Positions 8,407 through 18,178 of a stretch of 64,000 nucleotides of DNA are shown piece after piece. The notes under the pieces were generated by a model. That model saw only the letters and a list, made by a program, of their open reading frames with translations, ran no database searches and was not told the DNA's origin. The stretch spans positions 50,335 through 114,334 of the forward strand of contig CAJOCQ010000016.1 in assembly GCA_905233135.1 (NCBI GenBank), read 5' to 3'. Position 1 is the stretch's first letter; the number at the start of each line of letters is the position of its first letter. Source of the DNA: an uncultured Selenomonadaceae bacterium. GTDB lineage: Bacteria; Bacillota; Negativicutes; Selenomonadales; Selenomonadaceae. Position numbers and translations under genes: made by a program.

Positions 8407-8435
8407 TCTGCGCAAAATTTTTTGCAAAAAAAATC

Positions 8436-8464
8436 AGCCGTCGGCAAAAACCGGCGGCTTTTTT
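8436..8464. terminator. Bidirectional terminator between SCIFF gene and mcp
   Basis: Stem AGCCGTCGG / CCGGCGGCT with a CAAAAA loop, T-run at 8460-8464 for the plus strand, and an A-run upstream that gives a T-run on the minus strand for the converging chemoreceptor gene. Confidence 0.85.
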
Positions 8465-8486
8465 AGTTTCAATTTTTAATTAATAC

Positions 8487-10472
8487 TTACATTTTAAATT
8501 TGCCGATAGCTTCCTGCATTTCTTCAGCAAGTTTAGCAAGTGATTGAGAGGCGGCTGCAATTTCTTCATTGGAGGCAGATTGAGTTTCAGTGTCGCTGGA
8601 AATTGAATTGGTATGTTCTGAAGTTTGGCGGCTTACTTCATTTATTGATTCAACTGCTTCAACTATTCTTTGTGCGCCTTCAGAAACAGTTTTCATTGAA
8701 GTACCTATGCCCGACATATGTTGTTGAATACCGTCAACACGTTGCATAATTTGCTTGAATTGTTCGCCGACTTCCCTAATAGCTTCAGTACCTTCTTGAA
8801 CGTCTTTTGTACCTGATTCCATAGCCTCGACGGCTTGTGCGGTATCGTGTTGAATTTGAGTAATTCTGTCGCGAATTTGTTCGGCTGAAGTTGCAGATTC
8901 TGAAGCAAGTTTTCTTACTTCTTCGGAAACAACGGCGAAGCCGCGCCCGTGTTCGCCCGCGCGCGCCGCTTCAATAGCCGCGTTGAGTGCAAGCAAATTT
9001 GTTTGTTCGGAAATAGCCGAAATTGCCTCGACGATTTGTCCGATTTGTTGAGAACTTTCGCCAAGCTTTTTGACAACTTCTGCTGACGCCATAACGCTCT
9101 TTTCAATGTTGGTCATCTTACCGACTGCGGATTCCATAAGCTTTTCGCCGCGTTGTGCAGATTCGGCTGTTTCATTTGACGCCTTTGTAACAACTTTTGT
9201 TTTGTCTGACATTTTTTCAATATCTTCAAAAACAATGTCAACGCTTGCTTTTGCGGCATCAATATCTTCAAGTTGTGCACTCATATTCATATTGACTTCG
9301 CCGACTTTTTCTGCAACGTGAACCGAAGTATCAGCGGATTGTTGCGCACTTGCCGTTAATTGTTCGGAGGCGGCGGCGACTTGGTGCGCGGTAGTAGCCA
9401 TTTTACTAATCAGCGTACGCAAGCCAGCGCTCATTGTGTTAAAAGCCTGCGACAATGTACCAATTTCATCTTGAGAATTAACAGCAAGGTCGGGGACACT
9501 CAAATTGCCTTTGGAAAGTTGAATTGCGTGATCTTGAAGTTTCGCAATAGGTCCTGTAAGGGAGCTTGACATTTTCAAGTTAAGTAAAACCATAACGATA
9601 AACGCAATAATTGCAATTACCGCGTAGGTTAAACGCATACTTCCAATAGCGGAAAATACAAAAGATTCGTCAACAGCAATACCCAAAATCCAGTTGCTGG
9701 TCGGCAAAGTTGTATAGGCGAAAACGCGCGGCTTGCCGTTGGAGCTGTTATTAACAATGAAGTAACCTTCGCCTTTTTCTAACATTTCGTTAAAGTGACT
9801 TGAAAGTCCCGGCAAATCTTGAATTGTTTTAATGTCAGCGTTTGCAAAAGAATCAGCCAAAACATTGCCATTTTTTTCAAGGATAAGAGCTTCACCTTGT
9901 CCGCGATACGTCATATTTTTAACTTTGTCTGCAAGTACGTCCAGCGTAATATCAACGCAAGTTGCGCCGACAAATTGGCTGTTAAATTTAATTGGCGTAA
10001 CTACTGAAACAATTAATTTGCCTGTAAATTCGTCAACATAAGCATCAGAAAAAAATAAACCAGTTTCTTCGTCGCGTGCTTGCTTGTACCAAACTACCTC
10101 TGTAGTAGGGTCAATCTTGCCGGTAAAATCGCCCGCGTGATAGCCGCGAAAATGTTTGTCTTGAAGCCCGATAGTAACATCTAAAATTTCCTTATCGGAA
10201 GTTGTAAGAGACAATAAAGTAGGGTCTTTAATTCTTTCCATATCGCCAATATTGCTAAGCAAATTAGCCAAGTATTCGGAAGAATACGCTTTTTGTACAA
10301 GCCAACCGTTTAACTCTCTGCCCTTGCTGCCAACAACTGCGTTCATTTCTTGTTCAATGGTTTCAGACAACGCTTTTTCCGAAATGTAGTAGCCTATTAT
10401 CGCTACAACCGTAACCAAAACGCCCGCAATAACCGCCAAGAATGTAAATTTCTGTTTCAGATTCAATTCCAT
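8487..10472 (-). CDS. Methyl-accepting chemotaxis protein with dCache sensor
   Basis: 661 aa from ATG 10472 (GGAAGG 8 nt upstream; a GTG at 10481 touches that site and is less likely). Order: TM1 (about residues 8-28), extracytoplasmic double-Cache ligand domain (about 35-275), TM2 (about 278-300), HAMP (about 300-355), and the long signalling helical hairpin. The hairpin tip carries the universal motif around [21 protein letters not shown]. It should relay ligand binding to CheA/CheW. No other chemotaxis gene is nearby and the ligand is unknown. Confidence 0.93.
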   Translation of the reverse strand: MELNLKQKFTFLAVIAGVLVTVVAIIGYYISEKALSETIEQEMNAVVGSKGRELNGWLVQKAYSSEYLANLLSNIGDMERIKDPTLLSLTTSDKEILDVTIGLQDKHFRGYHAGDFTGKIDPTTEVVWYKQARDEETGLFFSDAYVDEFTGKLIVSVVTPIKFNSQFVGATCVDITLDVLADKVKNMTYRGQGEALILEKNGNVLADSFANADIKTIQDLPGLSSHFNEMLEKGEGYFIVNNSSNGKPRVFAYTTLPTSNWILGIAVDESFVFSAIGSMRLTYAVIAIIAFIVMVLLNLKMSSSLTGPIAKLQDHAIQLSKGNLSVPDLAVNSQDEIGTLSQAFNTMSAGLRTLISKMATTAHQVAAASEQLTASAQQSADTSVHVAEKVGEVNMNMSAQLEDIDAAKASVDIVFEDIEKMSDKTKVVTKASNETAESAQRGEKLMESAVGKMTNIEKSVMASAEVVKKLGESSQQIGQIVEAISAISEQTNLLALNAAIEAARAGEHGRGFAVVSEEVRKLASESATSAEQIRDRITQIQHDTAQAVEAMESGTKDVQEGTEAIREVGEQFKQIMQRVDGIQQHMSGIGTSMKTVSEGAQRIVEAVESINEVSRQTSEHTNSISSDTETQSASNEEIAAASQSLAKLAEEMQEAIGKFKM

Positions 10473-10653
10473 TAAAAGCACCTTCCTTTACAAATTGCAT
10501 AATAAAAATTTGAGCTAAAATTATTGCCTATAACATTAAATCACTTCCAATATTTTAAACAACCGTAAAAATTTATTTTTTGGATTGGGAAAAATTCCCG
10601 CTCCTTTTTGCCGAAAAGTTAATTATTTTTAAGTTTTAATATTTTAAATGTGG

Positions 10654-10925
10654 TTTTTCTTTCTTTAGGAAGAAAGAAAAGCCACCTAAAAGAAAGAAAC
10701 TCTTCGCCCGTCAGGGCCGCTCGGTTTCTGTACGCTCTTAATAACAGGCGGCCCCCTTTGGGGCCTCTACTTTTTCCTACGCATCTGAGTTACCGTGCGC
10801 TGCGGCTTTAGTGACGGGCGTATTACCAGCATTGACGGGTTGCATTTTAATTTTACGAAGTAACAAGTGCCGCGCGTCCTGCGCGAGGGGTATTGGCGGC
10901 TGCGCGTCACGCTTGCCGCCTTTTT
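10654..10925. repeat. Dispersed structured intergenic element, copy B
   Basis: Occupies most of the 540-bp gap between mcp and queC; nothing else is seen there. Pyrimidine/purine hairpin with arms 10655-10665 and 10670-10680, core CGCCCGTC (10705-10712) to GACGGGCG (10813-10820) containing GGCCCC...GGGGCC, then a GC-rich tail with GCGCGTCCTGCGCG and a final hairpin (GGCGGC...GCCGCC). Orientation opposite to copies A, C and G. Confidence 0.8.
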
Positions 10926-11011
10926 TTATTTCTAAACAATTTGCAAAATAAAAAATAAGCAGCAAATAATTTTTCTATAACAGTAAAACATTTCCTGTTT
11001 ATCAGAAAAAA

Positions 11012-11716
11012 TTATTTACCGAAAGATTTCAGCGCGGGGTCAATTAAACCGTTGGCGGCGAACGCCTTCGCCCTGTCAATGCAAGTTGCACATTTTCCGC
11101 AAGGTTTTTCGCCGCGTTCGTAGCAGCTCCAAGTTAATTCATAGGGAACTTCTAAGCTTGTACCGATTTTAACAACGTCCGCCTTTGTTTTGCCCAAAAA
11201 CGGCGCAACAATTTTTATTTTGCCGTAAGTGCCAATTTCTATAGCTTCTCTCATAGCTTTAATAAAATTTTCGCTGCAGTCGGGATAAGCATTAACCGCT
11301 GTGTCATCTTGATGTACGCCGATATAAATTTCAACTTCGGCACCGTTATAAAGCCCGTCCGCAAAACTCGCCGCCATTGACAGCATTAAACCGTTTCTGA
11401 ATGGTACGTAAGTTTCAACGCGCGGATTATTTTTAATTTGTTCTGCGTAGCTGGAATGTTCAAGCGTTTTTGTCGAAGAATTTAAAAGCGCGGAAGAAGA
11501 ATTTTTCATAATTTCCGCCGCGTCAAATTCATAATGATTGACGTCGTAAAATTCGGCAACCGCCCTCGCGCAGGACAATTCGCGCGCGTGCCTTTGTCCG
11601 TAAAAAATTGAAACTGTAGAAACATTTTCCTTGCCGAGTTTATCAACGGCAACCGCAAGGCAAGTTGTAGAATCAAGCCCGCCGCTGGAAAGTATAACCG
11701 CCTTCAAATTAATCAC
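11012..11716 (-). CDS. queC: 7-cyano-7-deazaguanine synthase
   Basis: 234 aa; converts 7-carboxy-7-deazaguanine to preQ0 with ATP and ammonia in queuosine synthesis. PP-loop SSGGLDSTT (about residues 10-18). Zinc ligands near the end: CYERGEKPCGKCATC. GTG 11716 overlaps the upstream stop as GTGA; a TTG at 11707 behind GGAAGG is an equally good start (231 aa). It sits downstream of a small zinc-ribbon gene. Other queuosine genes and any preQ1 riboswitch are not visible here. Confidence 0.93.
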   Translation of the reverse strand: MINLKAVILSSGGLDSTTCLAVAVDKLGKENVSTVSIFYGQRHARELSCARAVAEFYDVNHYEFDAAEIMKNSSSALLNSSTKTLEHSSYAEQIKNNPRVETYVPFRNGLMLSMAASFADGLYNGAEVEIYIGVHQDDTAVNAYPDCSENFIKAMREAIEIGTYGKIKIVAPFLGKTKADVVKIGTSLEVPYELTWSCYERGEKPCGKCATCIDRAKAFAANGLIDPALKSFGK

Positions 11717-12135
11717 CTTCCTAATTTTGAAAATGCAAAGAGTGCAATTCCCGTTGCCAAAAGTACGAATAATACCGGCAATGCAACGAAGAACATCAGC
11801 GCAGCAAATGCAAGCGCAATTAAAGTTACTGCGATTTTTGAAATGAGACTGTTATTCAACAAACCGCCCAATAATTTCCCCAAGAGTCTTGAAAAAATTC
11901 CTGTATCGTTAGAAATATAAATTTTTCTTTGAGAAAATCTGTAACTGTTACTTTGGTTGTAGAAATTGGAAGAATTTTTTTCTTCGGAACTTTCGCCGGT
12001 GTCGATAGTTACGCCGTCATAAAAATTTTTTTCGAGGCTTGACATTTCGCGGACGTTGCCTTCTTTGTTATCGTAGCCGCAAAAATTACATTGCGTGGAA
12101 TTGCCTAATTCTTTGCCGCATCTTTGGCATTGCAT
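11713..12135 (-). CDS. Zinc-ribbon membrane protein
   Basis: 140 aa from ATG 12135 with AAGGAG about 8 nt upstream; the longer reading to 12177 has no site. N-terminal zinc ribbon CQRCGKEL...CNFCGY (Cys pairs about residues 3-6 and 16-19), a polar Ser/Asn-rich linker, and two hydrophobic segments near the C-terminus. Function unknown. Its stop overlaps the queC start, suggesting co-transcription rather than shared function. Confidence 0.75.
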   Translation of the reverse strand: MQCQRCGKELGNSTQCNFCGYDNKEGNVREMSSLEKNFYDGVTIDTGESSEEKNSSNFYNQSNSYRFSQRKIYISNDTGIFSRLLGKLLGGLLNNSLISKIAVTLIALAFAALMFFVALPVLFVLLATGIALFAFSKLGR

Positions 12136-12243
12136 AAAATACACTCCTTGACAAAAAATTTTCGTACATTGTAGCATATTGACAGAACATTTTGCAAAAA
12201 AATAAGCTGAAAATTCCAGTGTTTACATAAAAATTTTTGCAAC

Positions 12244-12287
12244 AAAAAAACTGCCGCGCGTCAAGCAAGACGTTCGACAGTTTTTTT
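12244..12287 (-). terminator. Terminator of the 3D-domain gene
   Basis: A-run, CTGCCG...CGACAG stem with inner GTC/GAC pairing, and T-run. It lies 23 nt beyond the stop at 12310 on the minus strand. It could also stop plus-strand transcripts. Confidence 0.7.
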
Positions 12288-12309
12288 ATCTATATATAAC
12301 GTTGAAAAA

Positions 12310-12906
12310 TTATCTTAAAAGGTAAACGGTAACATTGCGGCGACCGAAATTCATAGCTTCGGAATAACTTTCCATGCAAAGGTCGATTCTGTAGCCGTAA
12401 ATTGCACCGCCCGTGTCAGCTGCAATAGCTTCGCCGTAACCGGGAATGTAAAGGCGGCTGCCAAGCGGTATAACTGAAGGGTCAACCGCTGCAACGCCGT
12501 AAGTTGCAGGAATACCTGTTGCGGTAATTCCGTAACCGTCGCCGTCGCCGGGCAAATATGCTGTTGCTTCCATTGACATTACTGCAACATAATCGCCGCT
12601 GTCGCCATAGGAAGTTTCAACGATTTCTTTTTCAATCGCCGTATCTTCGACATAGTTTACTATTTCAACATTTTTATTTTCTTCGGTAATTTCAATTTTA
12701 GTATCATTCAATGAGGAAAAATCTGCAACACTTGCAGGGGTTGTGGGCGCGACGTCCACCTCCTCGACTGCGGCGACTTTTGCAGTTTCAATAGCATTTT
12801 CTTGGCTTGTGAAACCTACGCTAAGAGCCGTAATTCCTGCGAGCATTAAGCCTAATCCCCACTTCTTTTTGCTTAATCCCAATTTCTTTAAAATATTACG
12901 CTTCAT
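12310..12906 (-). CDS. Exported 3D-domain (Asp-Asp-Asp) cell-wall protein
   Basis: 198 aa from ATG 12906 (an earlier TTG at 12957 has no ribosome site). Signal anchor at about residues 16-34 after a basic start. The C-terminal 3D domain (about 100-198) has ATAYLPG, the DPSVIPLG segment and the aspartates in AADTGGAIYGYRIDLC. 3D domains occur in lytic-transglycosylase-like and Rpf/YuiC-type wall enzymes. No LysM or G5 domain is present. A peptidoglycan-remodelling role is inferred. Confidence 0.82.
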   Translation of the reverse strand: MKRNILKKLGLSKKKWGLGLMLAGITALSVGFTSQENAIETAKVAAVEEVDVAPTTPASVADFSSLNDTKIEITEENKNVEIVNYVEDTAIEKEIVETSYGDSGDYVAVMSMEATAYLPGDGDGYGITATGIPATYGVAAVDPSVIPLGSRLYIPGYGEAIAADTGGAIYGYRIDLCMESYSEAMNFGRRNVTVYLLR

Positions 12907-13242
12907 TATTCCGCTGCTTGATACGCCAAAAACGTATCTATCAACACCGGCAAACAAATTTTAACCGGGCTGTCTCGGAGCAGCCTTCCCCCTCTCTAAA
13001 AAAAACACTAACTTTTTAACATTGCCCATTATAATGCTTATTAGTGAAATTGTCCTGAAAAAGAAAAAACTTTTAAATTTTCTCTCAAAAATTCCGCGTC
13101 ATTACGCCGAAAATTTTATTAAAAAAATTTTTTGGCAAAATTGAAATTCATAAACATTTCAGCTAAAATTACAACAGGCGTTATTATACACCTAAAAAAA
13201 TAAATTGCAAGTAAAATGAAAAAATTTGAGGTGGAATGCAAA
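12907..13242 (-). other. Intergenic stretch with a possible structured leader for the 3D gene
   Basis: Minus-strand leader with hairpins GGCTG/CAGCC (12968-12985) and GATACG/CGTATC (12920-12938), plus a CCGG/CCGG pairing between them. 3D-domain genes in other Firmicutes are often under c-di-AMP riboswitches, but I cannot align this leader to the ydaO consensus. The rest (13000-13240) is AT-rich with no gene. Confidence 0.3.
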
Positions 13243-13617
13243 ATGAAAATCATTGCAACCGAAAAAGCTCCTGCGGCGGTTGGTCCCTACAGTCAAGCTG
13301 TAGAAATTAACGGTTTCCTTTATGCTTCGGGGCAAATTGCGATTGTGCCTGAAGAAGGCAAAATTATTTCTGTCGATATTGAAGGGCAAGCCGAGCAGTG
13401 CTGTAAAAATATTGCGGCTATTTTGGCGGCGGCGGGAATGGATTTTTCAAACGTTGTTAAAACAACTTGCTTTTTGGCGTACATTGCGGATTTTAAAAAA
13501 TTTAACGCGGTATACGAAAAATATTTTGTAAGCAAGCCTGCGCGAAGTTGCGTAGCGGTTAAAGATTTGCCGCTCAATGCTCTTTGCGAAATTGAAATTA
13601 TTGCCAACCGAAATTAA
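13243..13617 (+). CDS. ridA: RidA-family enamine/imine deaminase
   Basis: 124 aa from ATG 13243 with GAGGTGG upstream; an in-frame ATG at 13216 is not supported. Hydrolyses reactive 2-aminoacrylate-type enamines released by PLP enzymes. Motifs: GPYSQAVEING near the start, ASGQI, and the active-site Arg in PARSCVAVKDLP (about residue 103). Trimeric cytoplasmic family of this length. Convergent with truB across a shared terminator. Confidence 0.92.
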   Translation: MKIIATEKAPAAVGPYSQAVEINGFLYASGQIAIVPEEGKIISVDIEGQAEQCCKNIAAILAAAGMDFSNVVKTTCFLAYIADFKKFNAVYEKYFVSKPARSCVAVKDLPLNALCEIEIIANRN

Positions 13618-13635
13618 ATCTAAATTTTCAAACGG

Positions 13636-13677
13636 CACAAAAAAAGACGTCTCAAAAAATTCGAGGCGTCTTTTTTA
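13636..13677. terminator. Bidirectional terminator between ridA and truB
   Basis: Perfect-looking hairpin AAAAAAGACGTCTC / GAGGCGTCTTTTTT (one G:U) with A- and T-runs on both sides, between converging genes. Confidence 0.9.
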
Positions 13678-13679
13678 TT

Positions 13680-14543
13680 TTAAAAATTTGCGTCAAGAAA
13701 TAATTTGGCGGCGCGTAATTCGCCGCTTTGAATTTTGCCAACGCCCAAAAATTTCCCCGCCGCGTAAACTTTAACCGTTTCATCGGCGGCAGAAATATTT
13801 GTAGGTAAGCCGTTGCAAAAAGCTTTAATCCTGCGCGAAGGCAATTCAAAATTTCTGAAGTTCAAAAAATTATCAACAGGCAATAAAAATTTTTCGCCGC
13901 CAATTTTTAAATCGTCAACAGTAGCAGAATTTTCCAAATTAAAATTGCCGACGCGGACGCGCTGCAAAAATTTCAACGTTGCAGGCAAATTCAAATTTTC
14001 GCCGATGTCTTCAGCCAAAGTGCGAATGTAGGTTCCTTTTGAACAATCAATTTCCAGCGTCAAAATATTTTCCTCGACGCGCAGAATTTCAATTTTTTTT
14101 ATCGTAACAAGGCGGCGCGGCATTTCAAATTCAACATTTTTTCTTGCAAGGTTGTAAGCTTTTTGCCCGTTAATTTTTATAGCGGAATGTTTTGGCGGCG
14201 TTTGAAAAATTTTGCCCGTGAAACGCGCTAAAATCGATTTTAAGGCAGGTTCGGGCGGCAATGTGATATTTTCCCTGCGTGAAATAATTTCGCCCTCAAA
14301 ATCGCCCGTAGACGTTTTCACGCCGAAAAAAATTTCTGCGCGGTACGTTTTGTCACAATCAGAAATATATTCAATAAATTTTGTAGCTTGCCCGACGGCT
14401 ATTGGCAAAACTCCAACTGCGGCAGGGTCAAGCGTGCCCGCGTGCCCGACTTTTTTTACAGAAAAAATTTTCCGCACAATATTAACCGCGTCGTGGCTCG
14501 TCATTCCCGCCGCCTTGTTCAAATTCAAAAAGCCGTCATTCAT
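13680..14543 (-). CDS. truB: tRNA pseudouridine(55) synthase
   Basis: 287 aa; isomerises U55 in the tRNA T-loop. N-terminal FLNLNKAAGMTSHDAV, catalytic Asp in GTLDPAAVGVLP (about residue 38), and the later block KGTYIRTLAEDIG. ATG 14543 overlaps the nrnA stop (14536), so it is translationally coupled; a TTG at 14549 is the alternative. Last gene of the rbfA-nrnA-truB cluster, the usual neighbourhood downstream of infB, although infB is not present here. Confidence 0.94.
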   Translation of the reverse strand: MNDGFLNLNKAAGMTSHDAVNIVRKIFSVKKVGHAGTLDPAAVGVLPIAVGQATKFIEYISDCDKTYRAEIFFGVKTSTGDFEGEIISRRENITLPPEPALKSILARFTGKIFQTPPKHSAIKINGQKAYNLARKNVEFEMPRRLVTIKKIEILRVEENILTLEIDCSKGTYIRTLAEDIGENLNLPATLKFLQRVRVGNFNLENSATVDDLKIGGEKFLLPVDNFLNFRNFELPSRRIKAFCNGLPTNISAADETVKVYAAGKFLGVGKIQSGELRAAKLFLDANF

Positions 14544-15555
14544 CTGCAAAAGTCATATCAGCCAAATTAATTTCTTCGCGGTTTTCAAAATCAAGCGGGC
14601 GCAGGTATCCGTTCTCAATCATAAATTCGCCAATCGTACGAATTAAAAGCCTTTTCGACGTATCAAGATTTTTGTTAATGGTACAGCCTGCCGCGCGAAC
14701 GTGTCCGCCGCCGCCGAGTCTTTTTGCAATGCTTGAAACTTCAACGCCCTTTGAACGCATAGAAACGCGGCAAACATCCCTTTCTTTTTCGGTAAGCAGA
14801 AAAGCAACTTCCACGCCGTCAATCACGCGAATTAAATCAATCAGCCCTTCGGTAGTTTCAACCTGCTTGTATAATTCCCTGTCAATGAACATTCCCGCAA
14901 CCTTGCCGCCGTAAAAAAGTTTTGTCGTTTGCAACGCGGCACTTAAAATTTGAATATCGCGAAAAGAGCGAATTTCAACCTGTTCGGAAATTAAATTCGG
15001 TTCGACGCCCGCCTCAACCAAATCTGCCGCCGCGCGTAAAGTCGAAGGACGCGTATTTGAATAGTTAAAAAATCCCGTGTCAGTCGCAAGCCCCGTATAA
15101 AGGCAAACTGCAACATTCTTTGAAATTTCGGCGTCAAGCTCCTTGCAAAGTTGGAAAATAATTTCGCAAGTCGCCGCCGCGTTGGCGTCAACGTACAAAT
15201 CGCCCTCGTCGCCGCTGTTTGTAATGTGGTGGTCGATATTCAAAATTGGCGCGTCAGTCAAATTTTTAACGTTGCCGATTCTGTCAGGCGAAGTATCTAA
15301 AACAACAAGCAAATCTGCAGAAAATTTTTCATCTTCGCGCGGCTGCCTAATTTCTTCAGCGAAGGGCATAACCGTAAAATTTTTTGGTATTTTATCGTCA
15401 ATGTACGCGACAACATTTTTGCCCATTGTGCGCAGAATTTGCAACATTGCCAAAGTTGAGCCGATAGCGTCGCCGTCGGGGTTTATGTGCGCCGTAACTA
15501 AAATGTTGTCAGCTGCCCGAAGTTTCGCCGCCGCCAACTGTAACGTTATTTTCAA
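14536..15555 (-). CDS. nrnA: Bifunctional oligoribonuclease / PAP phosphatase (DHH family)
   Basis: 339 aa DHH/DHHA1 phosphoesterase that degrades nanoRNAs and pAp. Motifs: TAHINPDGDAIGS (metal site), DTSPDRIGN, the DHH triad in NIDHHITN, and the substrate glycine loop GGGGHVRAAG. Starts at TTG 15555, which lies 47 nt inside the 3' end of rbfA; a GGGAGAG stretch is upstream. No closer start is obvious. Confidence 0.93.
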   Translation of the reverse strand: MKITLQLAAAKLRAADNILVTAHINPDGDAIGSTLAMLQILRTMGKNVVAYIDDKIPKNFTVMPFAEEIRQPREDEKFSADLLVVLDTSPDRIGNVKNLTDAPILNIDHHITNSGDEGDLYVDANAAATCEIIFQLCKELDAEISKNVAVCLYTGLATDTGFFNYSNTRPSTLRAAADLVEAGVEPNLISEQVEIRSFRDIQILSAALQTTKLFYGGKVAGMFIDRELYKQVETTEGLIDLIRVIDGVEVAFLLTEKERDVCRVSMRSKGVEVSSIAKRLGGGGHVRAAGCTINKNLDTSKRLLIRTIGEFMIENGYLRPLDFENREEINLADMTFADE

Positions 15556-15910
15556 GAGTGTCTCTCTCCCTTTCGATTTTCAACAAAAGTTTTTGAATGT
15601 GTTCGCTGTAATCCAAAGATTTATCCGGCGCAAAAGAAATTTCCGGCGTAAATCTTAAGCGAATGCGCTTGCCAATTTCGCGGCGAATGAATCCCAACGC
15701 ACTTTGCAAGCCTTCCATTGAATTTTTAATTTGTTCGTCATTGCCCATTATGCTGACATAAATTTTGGCTTCGCGCAGGTCGCCCGTCATTTCAACTTCA
15801 GTAACCGTAACAAAACCAATGCGCGGGTCTTTTATGTCATAAAGTAACATTTTGCCAACTTCTTGCTTTATCAATTCCTGCAATTTTTCAATTCGTAATT
15901 GTGAACTCAA
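15509..15910 (-). CDS. rbfA: Ribosome-binding factor A
   Basis: 133 aa KH-type 30S maturation factor. Family features: EKLQELIKQEVGKML at the start, DPRIGFVTVTEVEM, and the AKIYVSIMG strand. TTG 15910 with GGGAG 9 nt upstream. The C-terminal tail overlaps nrnA. A normal infB-rbfA linkage is missing: the next gene upstream is ribH, in the same direction. Confidence 0.92.
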   Translation of the reverse strand: MSSQLRIEKLQELIKQEVGKMLLYDIKDPRIGFVTVTEVEMTGDLREAKIYVSIMGNDEQIKNSMEGLQSALGFIRREIGKRIRLRFTPEISFAPDKSLDYSEHIQKLLLKIERERDTLENNVTVGGGETSGS

Positions 15911-15964
15911 TTTTTAAATCTCCCTTCGGTCGATTTTGGAAGAAGGGAAATTTTCCCTTAATCC

Positions 15965-16438
15965 TTAATTCTTAGTCCTTAACCCTTTTAAAAGATTAGC
16001 CATTTCTATTGCGGAAACGGCGGCGTCCGAGCCTTTATTGCCCGCCTTAGTGCCTGCGCGTTCAACGGCTTGCTGAATATTTTCGGTAGTAACAACGCCG
16101 AAAATTGTCGGTACTCCCGTTTGAAGTGAAACCTGCGCGACGCCCTTTGAAACTTCGTTGCAAACGTAATCATAGTGCGTGGTAGCTCCGCGAATAACCG
16201 CGCCTAAACAAATTACCGCGTCAAAATTTTTACTTTCGGCAAGTTTCTTTGCAACGAGCGGAATTTCAAAACTGCCCGGTACCCAAGCAACAGAAATATC
16301 ATCGTCAGCAACTTCATGACGCTTCAAAACGTCAAGTGCGCCGCTTAAAAGTTTGCTTGTAATAAATTCATTGAAACGCGCAACAACTATACCAATTTTT
16401 AAACCCTTGCCTATTAATTTTCCTTCATAAATATTCAT
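15965..16438 (-). CDS. ribH: 6,7-dimethyl-8-ribityllumazine synthase
   Basis: 157 aa; condenses ribityl-aminouracil with dihydroxybutanone phosphate in riboflavin synthesis. Motifs: [19 protein letters not shown], the catalytic His in [11 protein letters not shown] (about residue 89), and the phosphate-binding [11 protein letters not shown]. It stands alone; ribD/E/BA are not adjacent, and no FMN riboswitch is seen in the gap upstream, which is filled by repeat copy C. Confidence 0.94.
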   Translation of the reverse strand: MNIYEGKLIGKGLKIGIVVARFNEFITSKLLSGALDVLKRHEVADDDISVAWVPGSFEIPLVAKKLAESKNFDAVICLGAVIRGATTHYDYVCNEVSKGVAQVSLQTGVPTIFGVVTTENIQQAVERAGTKAGNKGSDAAVSAIEMANLLKGLRTKN

Positions 16439-16509
16439 AACAATCGCCCCTTTCTAAAAAACAATTCAGTATAACAACAACTTAAAAATTTTTCAATGTT
16501 TTACTGAAA

Positions 16510-16790
16510 ACAAAAAGAGGCGCACCGGATGTGCGCCTCGTAAAAAGTCGCGCAGGACGCGCGGCTATTCCTATTTTCCAAGCTTGAAAGTGCAACTCGT
16601 TAATGCTGGTAATACGCCCGTCTCCCAGCCGCAGCTTGCTATTTTTTAGAAGCGTAGGAAAAAGTTTGCGCCCCCAAAAGGGGCTCACTTACTACGAGCG
16701 TACTTAAAACCGAGCGGCCTGACGGGCGAAAAAAAGCACTTTTTCTTTGGTACTTTCTTTTTTTGCTTTGGAAAAAAGAAAGTAATTGAT
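16510..16790. repeat. Dispersed structured intergenic element, copy C
   Basis: Fills the 377-bp ribH-trkA gap. Left hairpin GAGGCGCAC/GTGCGCCTC (from about 16516), GCGCAGGACGCGCGGC, core CGCCCGTC (16615-16622) to GACGGGCG (16721-16728), then the pyrimidine/purine hairpin CTTTCTTTTTT...AAAAAAGAAAG. Oriented like copies A and G. The gap holds no gene. Confidence 0.8.
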
Positions 16791-16815
16791 AAACTAATAA
16801 AAAATAAAAAAAACT

Positions 16816-18177
16816 TTATACAACAAATCTTTGCTCGTTGGTAAACCAACTTACAACTTCTTGAGCCGCGCCGCGCAGGCAAAACAAAATAATTTTATCG
16901 CCGTGCAATAAAACTGTATGTCCGTTGGGAATTACCGCCTTGTTTTTGCGCACGTACGCGCAAACTAAACAGGACTTCGGCAAGTCAACTTCCATTAATT
17001 TTTTGCCTTCTGCGCGCGTGCCTTTTTGTACGATAACCTCAACAGCTTCAGCCTTCGCACCTTCCAAAATTGAAACGCGCGTAACACCGCCGCGCCGTAC
17101 AAACGCCAATACTTCGCTTGCAGAAAGTAGACGCGCCGAAATTACCACGTCAACGCCAACTTTTTCTATCAAGTCAACATATTCCGTACGATAAACGCGC
17201 ACAACTGTTTTTTTCGCGCCCATATGTTTTGCAATTAACGCCATCATTAAATTTAGCCTGTCATCTTCAGTCAAGCAAACTACAACGTCAGCTGAAGCAA
17301 TTCCCTCTTCCGCCAATAAATCAACGTTCGTACCGTCGCCGAAAATTGCAATACTGCCGCTTTTTAAAATTGCCGCCATTTCTTCGCAACGCTTTTTATC
17401 GTGTTCAATAACTTTTACTGAAACATTCGCCGCGTTAAGTTGCGTAACCAACGCCCGCGCAATTCGCCCCGCGCCGATTATCATAACTTTTTCAAGCGGG
17501 CGCGTGTTTTGCTGTACAAAAGTTGCACTTAGCTTTTCGATTGATTCGGGAAAGCCGATAAAATACGCGCTGTCATGCACTTTAAAAAAATCGTTGCCGT
17601 GCGGAATAATCATTTGGTGGTCGCGGTGAATCAAGCCCGCCAAAACTCCTTCAGGCAATTTCAAATTTTTTAGCGGGATATTTAACCATTGGCTGTACTT
17701 GTCAATTTTCGCCTCAAAAAGTCGTACTTTGCCGCCTGCGAAGTCGTCAACATTCAACGCAGCGGGCGTCATTAAAATTCGATAAATTTCATTTGCGGCA
17801 ATTAATTCGGGATTAACCATTAAATCAATATCGAAATTTTTTTTGAGATAATCCCGCGCCTCGCCCATAAATTGCATATCACGAATACGTGCTATTGTAT
17901 GTTTAATGCCGTGCTTTTTCGCCAAAACGCAGGCAACCATATTAACTTCGTCAACGTCAGTTACGGCAATAAAAATATCTGCGCCGTTAATATCCGGGTC
18001 ATTTAGCGTGATAGGGTTGGAGCCGTTTTTGTTAATCGTCATAACGTCAAGATTTTCTTTGACTGCTACTAGTTGGTTTTCGTCCTTATCGACAACGATA
18101 ACCTCAACCTGTTCACTGCTCAAAAGTTCGGCGATTGTATAACCGAGTTTGCCCGCGCCTACAATTACCACGCGCAT
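16816..18177 (-). CDS. trkA: Trk potassium uptake regulatory protein TrkA
   Basis: 453 aa peripheral NAD-binding gating subunit for the TrkH potassium channel. Two tandem RCK modules: Rossmann GAGKLGYTIAELL at residues 7-19 and GAGRIARALVTQL at about 236, each followed by an RCK_C domain. Full family length. trkH is at 24219, so the pair is separated by about 6 kb. Starts 1 nt after the stop of the upstream exported protein. Confidence 0.93.
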   Translation of the reverse strand: MRVVIVGAGKLGYTIAELLSSEQVEVIVVDKDENQLVAVKENLDVMTINKNGSNPITLNDPDINGADIFIAVTDVDEVNMVACVLAKKHGIKHTIARIRDMQFMGEARDYLKKNFDIDLMVNPELIAANEIYRILMTPAALNVDDFAGGKVRLFEAKIDKYSQWLNIPLKNLKLPEGVLAGLIHRDHQMIIPHGNDFFKVHDSAYFIGFPESIEKLSATFVQQNTRPLEKVMIIGAGRIARALVTQLNAANVSVKVIEHDKKRCEEMAAILKSGSIAIFGDGTNVDLLAEEGIASADVVVCLTEDDRLNLMMALIAKHMGAKKTVVRVYRTEYVDLIEKVGVDVVISARLLSASEVLAFVRRGGVTRVSILEGAKAEAVEVIVQKGTRAEGKKLMEVDLPKSCLVCAYVRKNKAVIPNGHTVLLHGDKIILFCLRGAAQEVVSWFTNEQRFVV

Positions 18178-18178
18178 T

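Noticed and set aside
10777..10965. 62-codon minus-strand open frame in repeat copy B
   Set aside because: It is read entirely through the dispersed non-coding element, has no homologous frame in the other copies and no ribosome site.
12907..13000. c-di-AMP (ydaO) riboswitch upstream of the 3D-domain gene
   Set aside because: Hairpins are present and the gene type fits, but I could not match the conserved ydaO core, so only an unassigned structured leader is reported.
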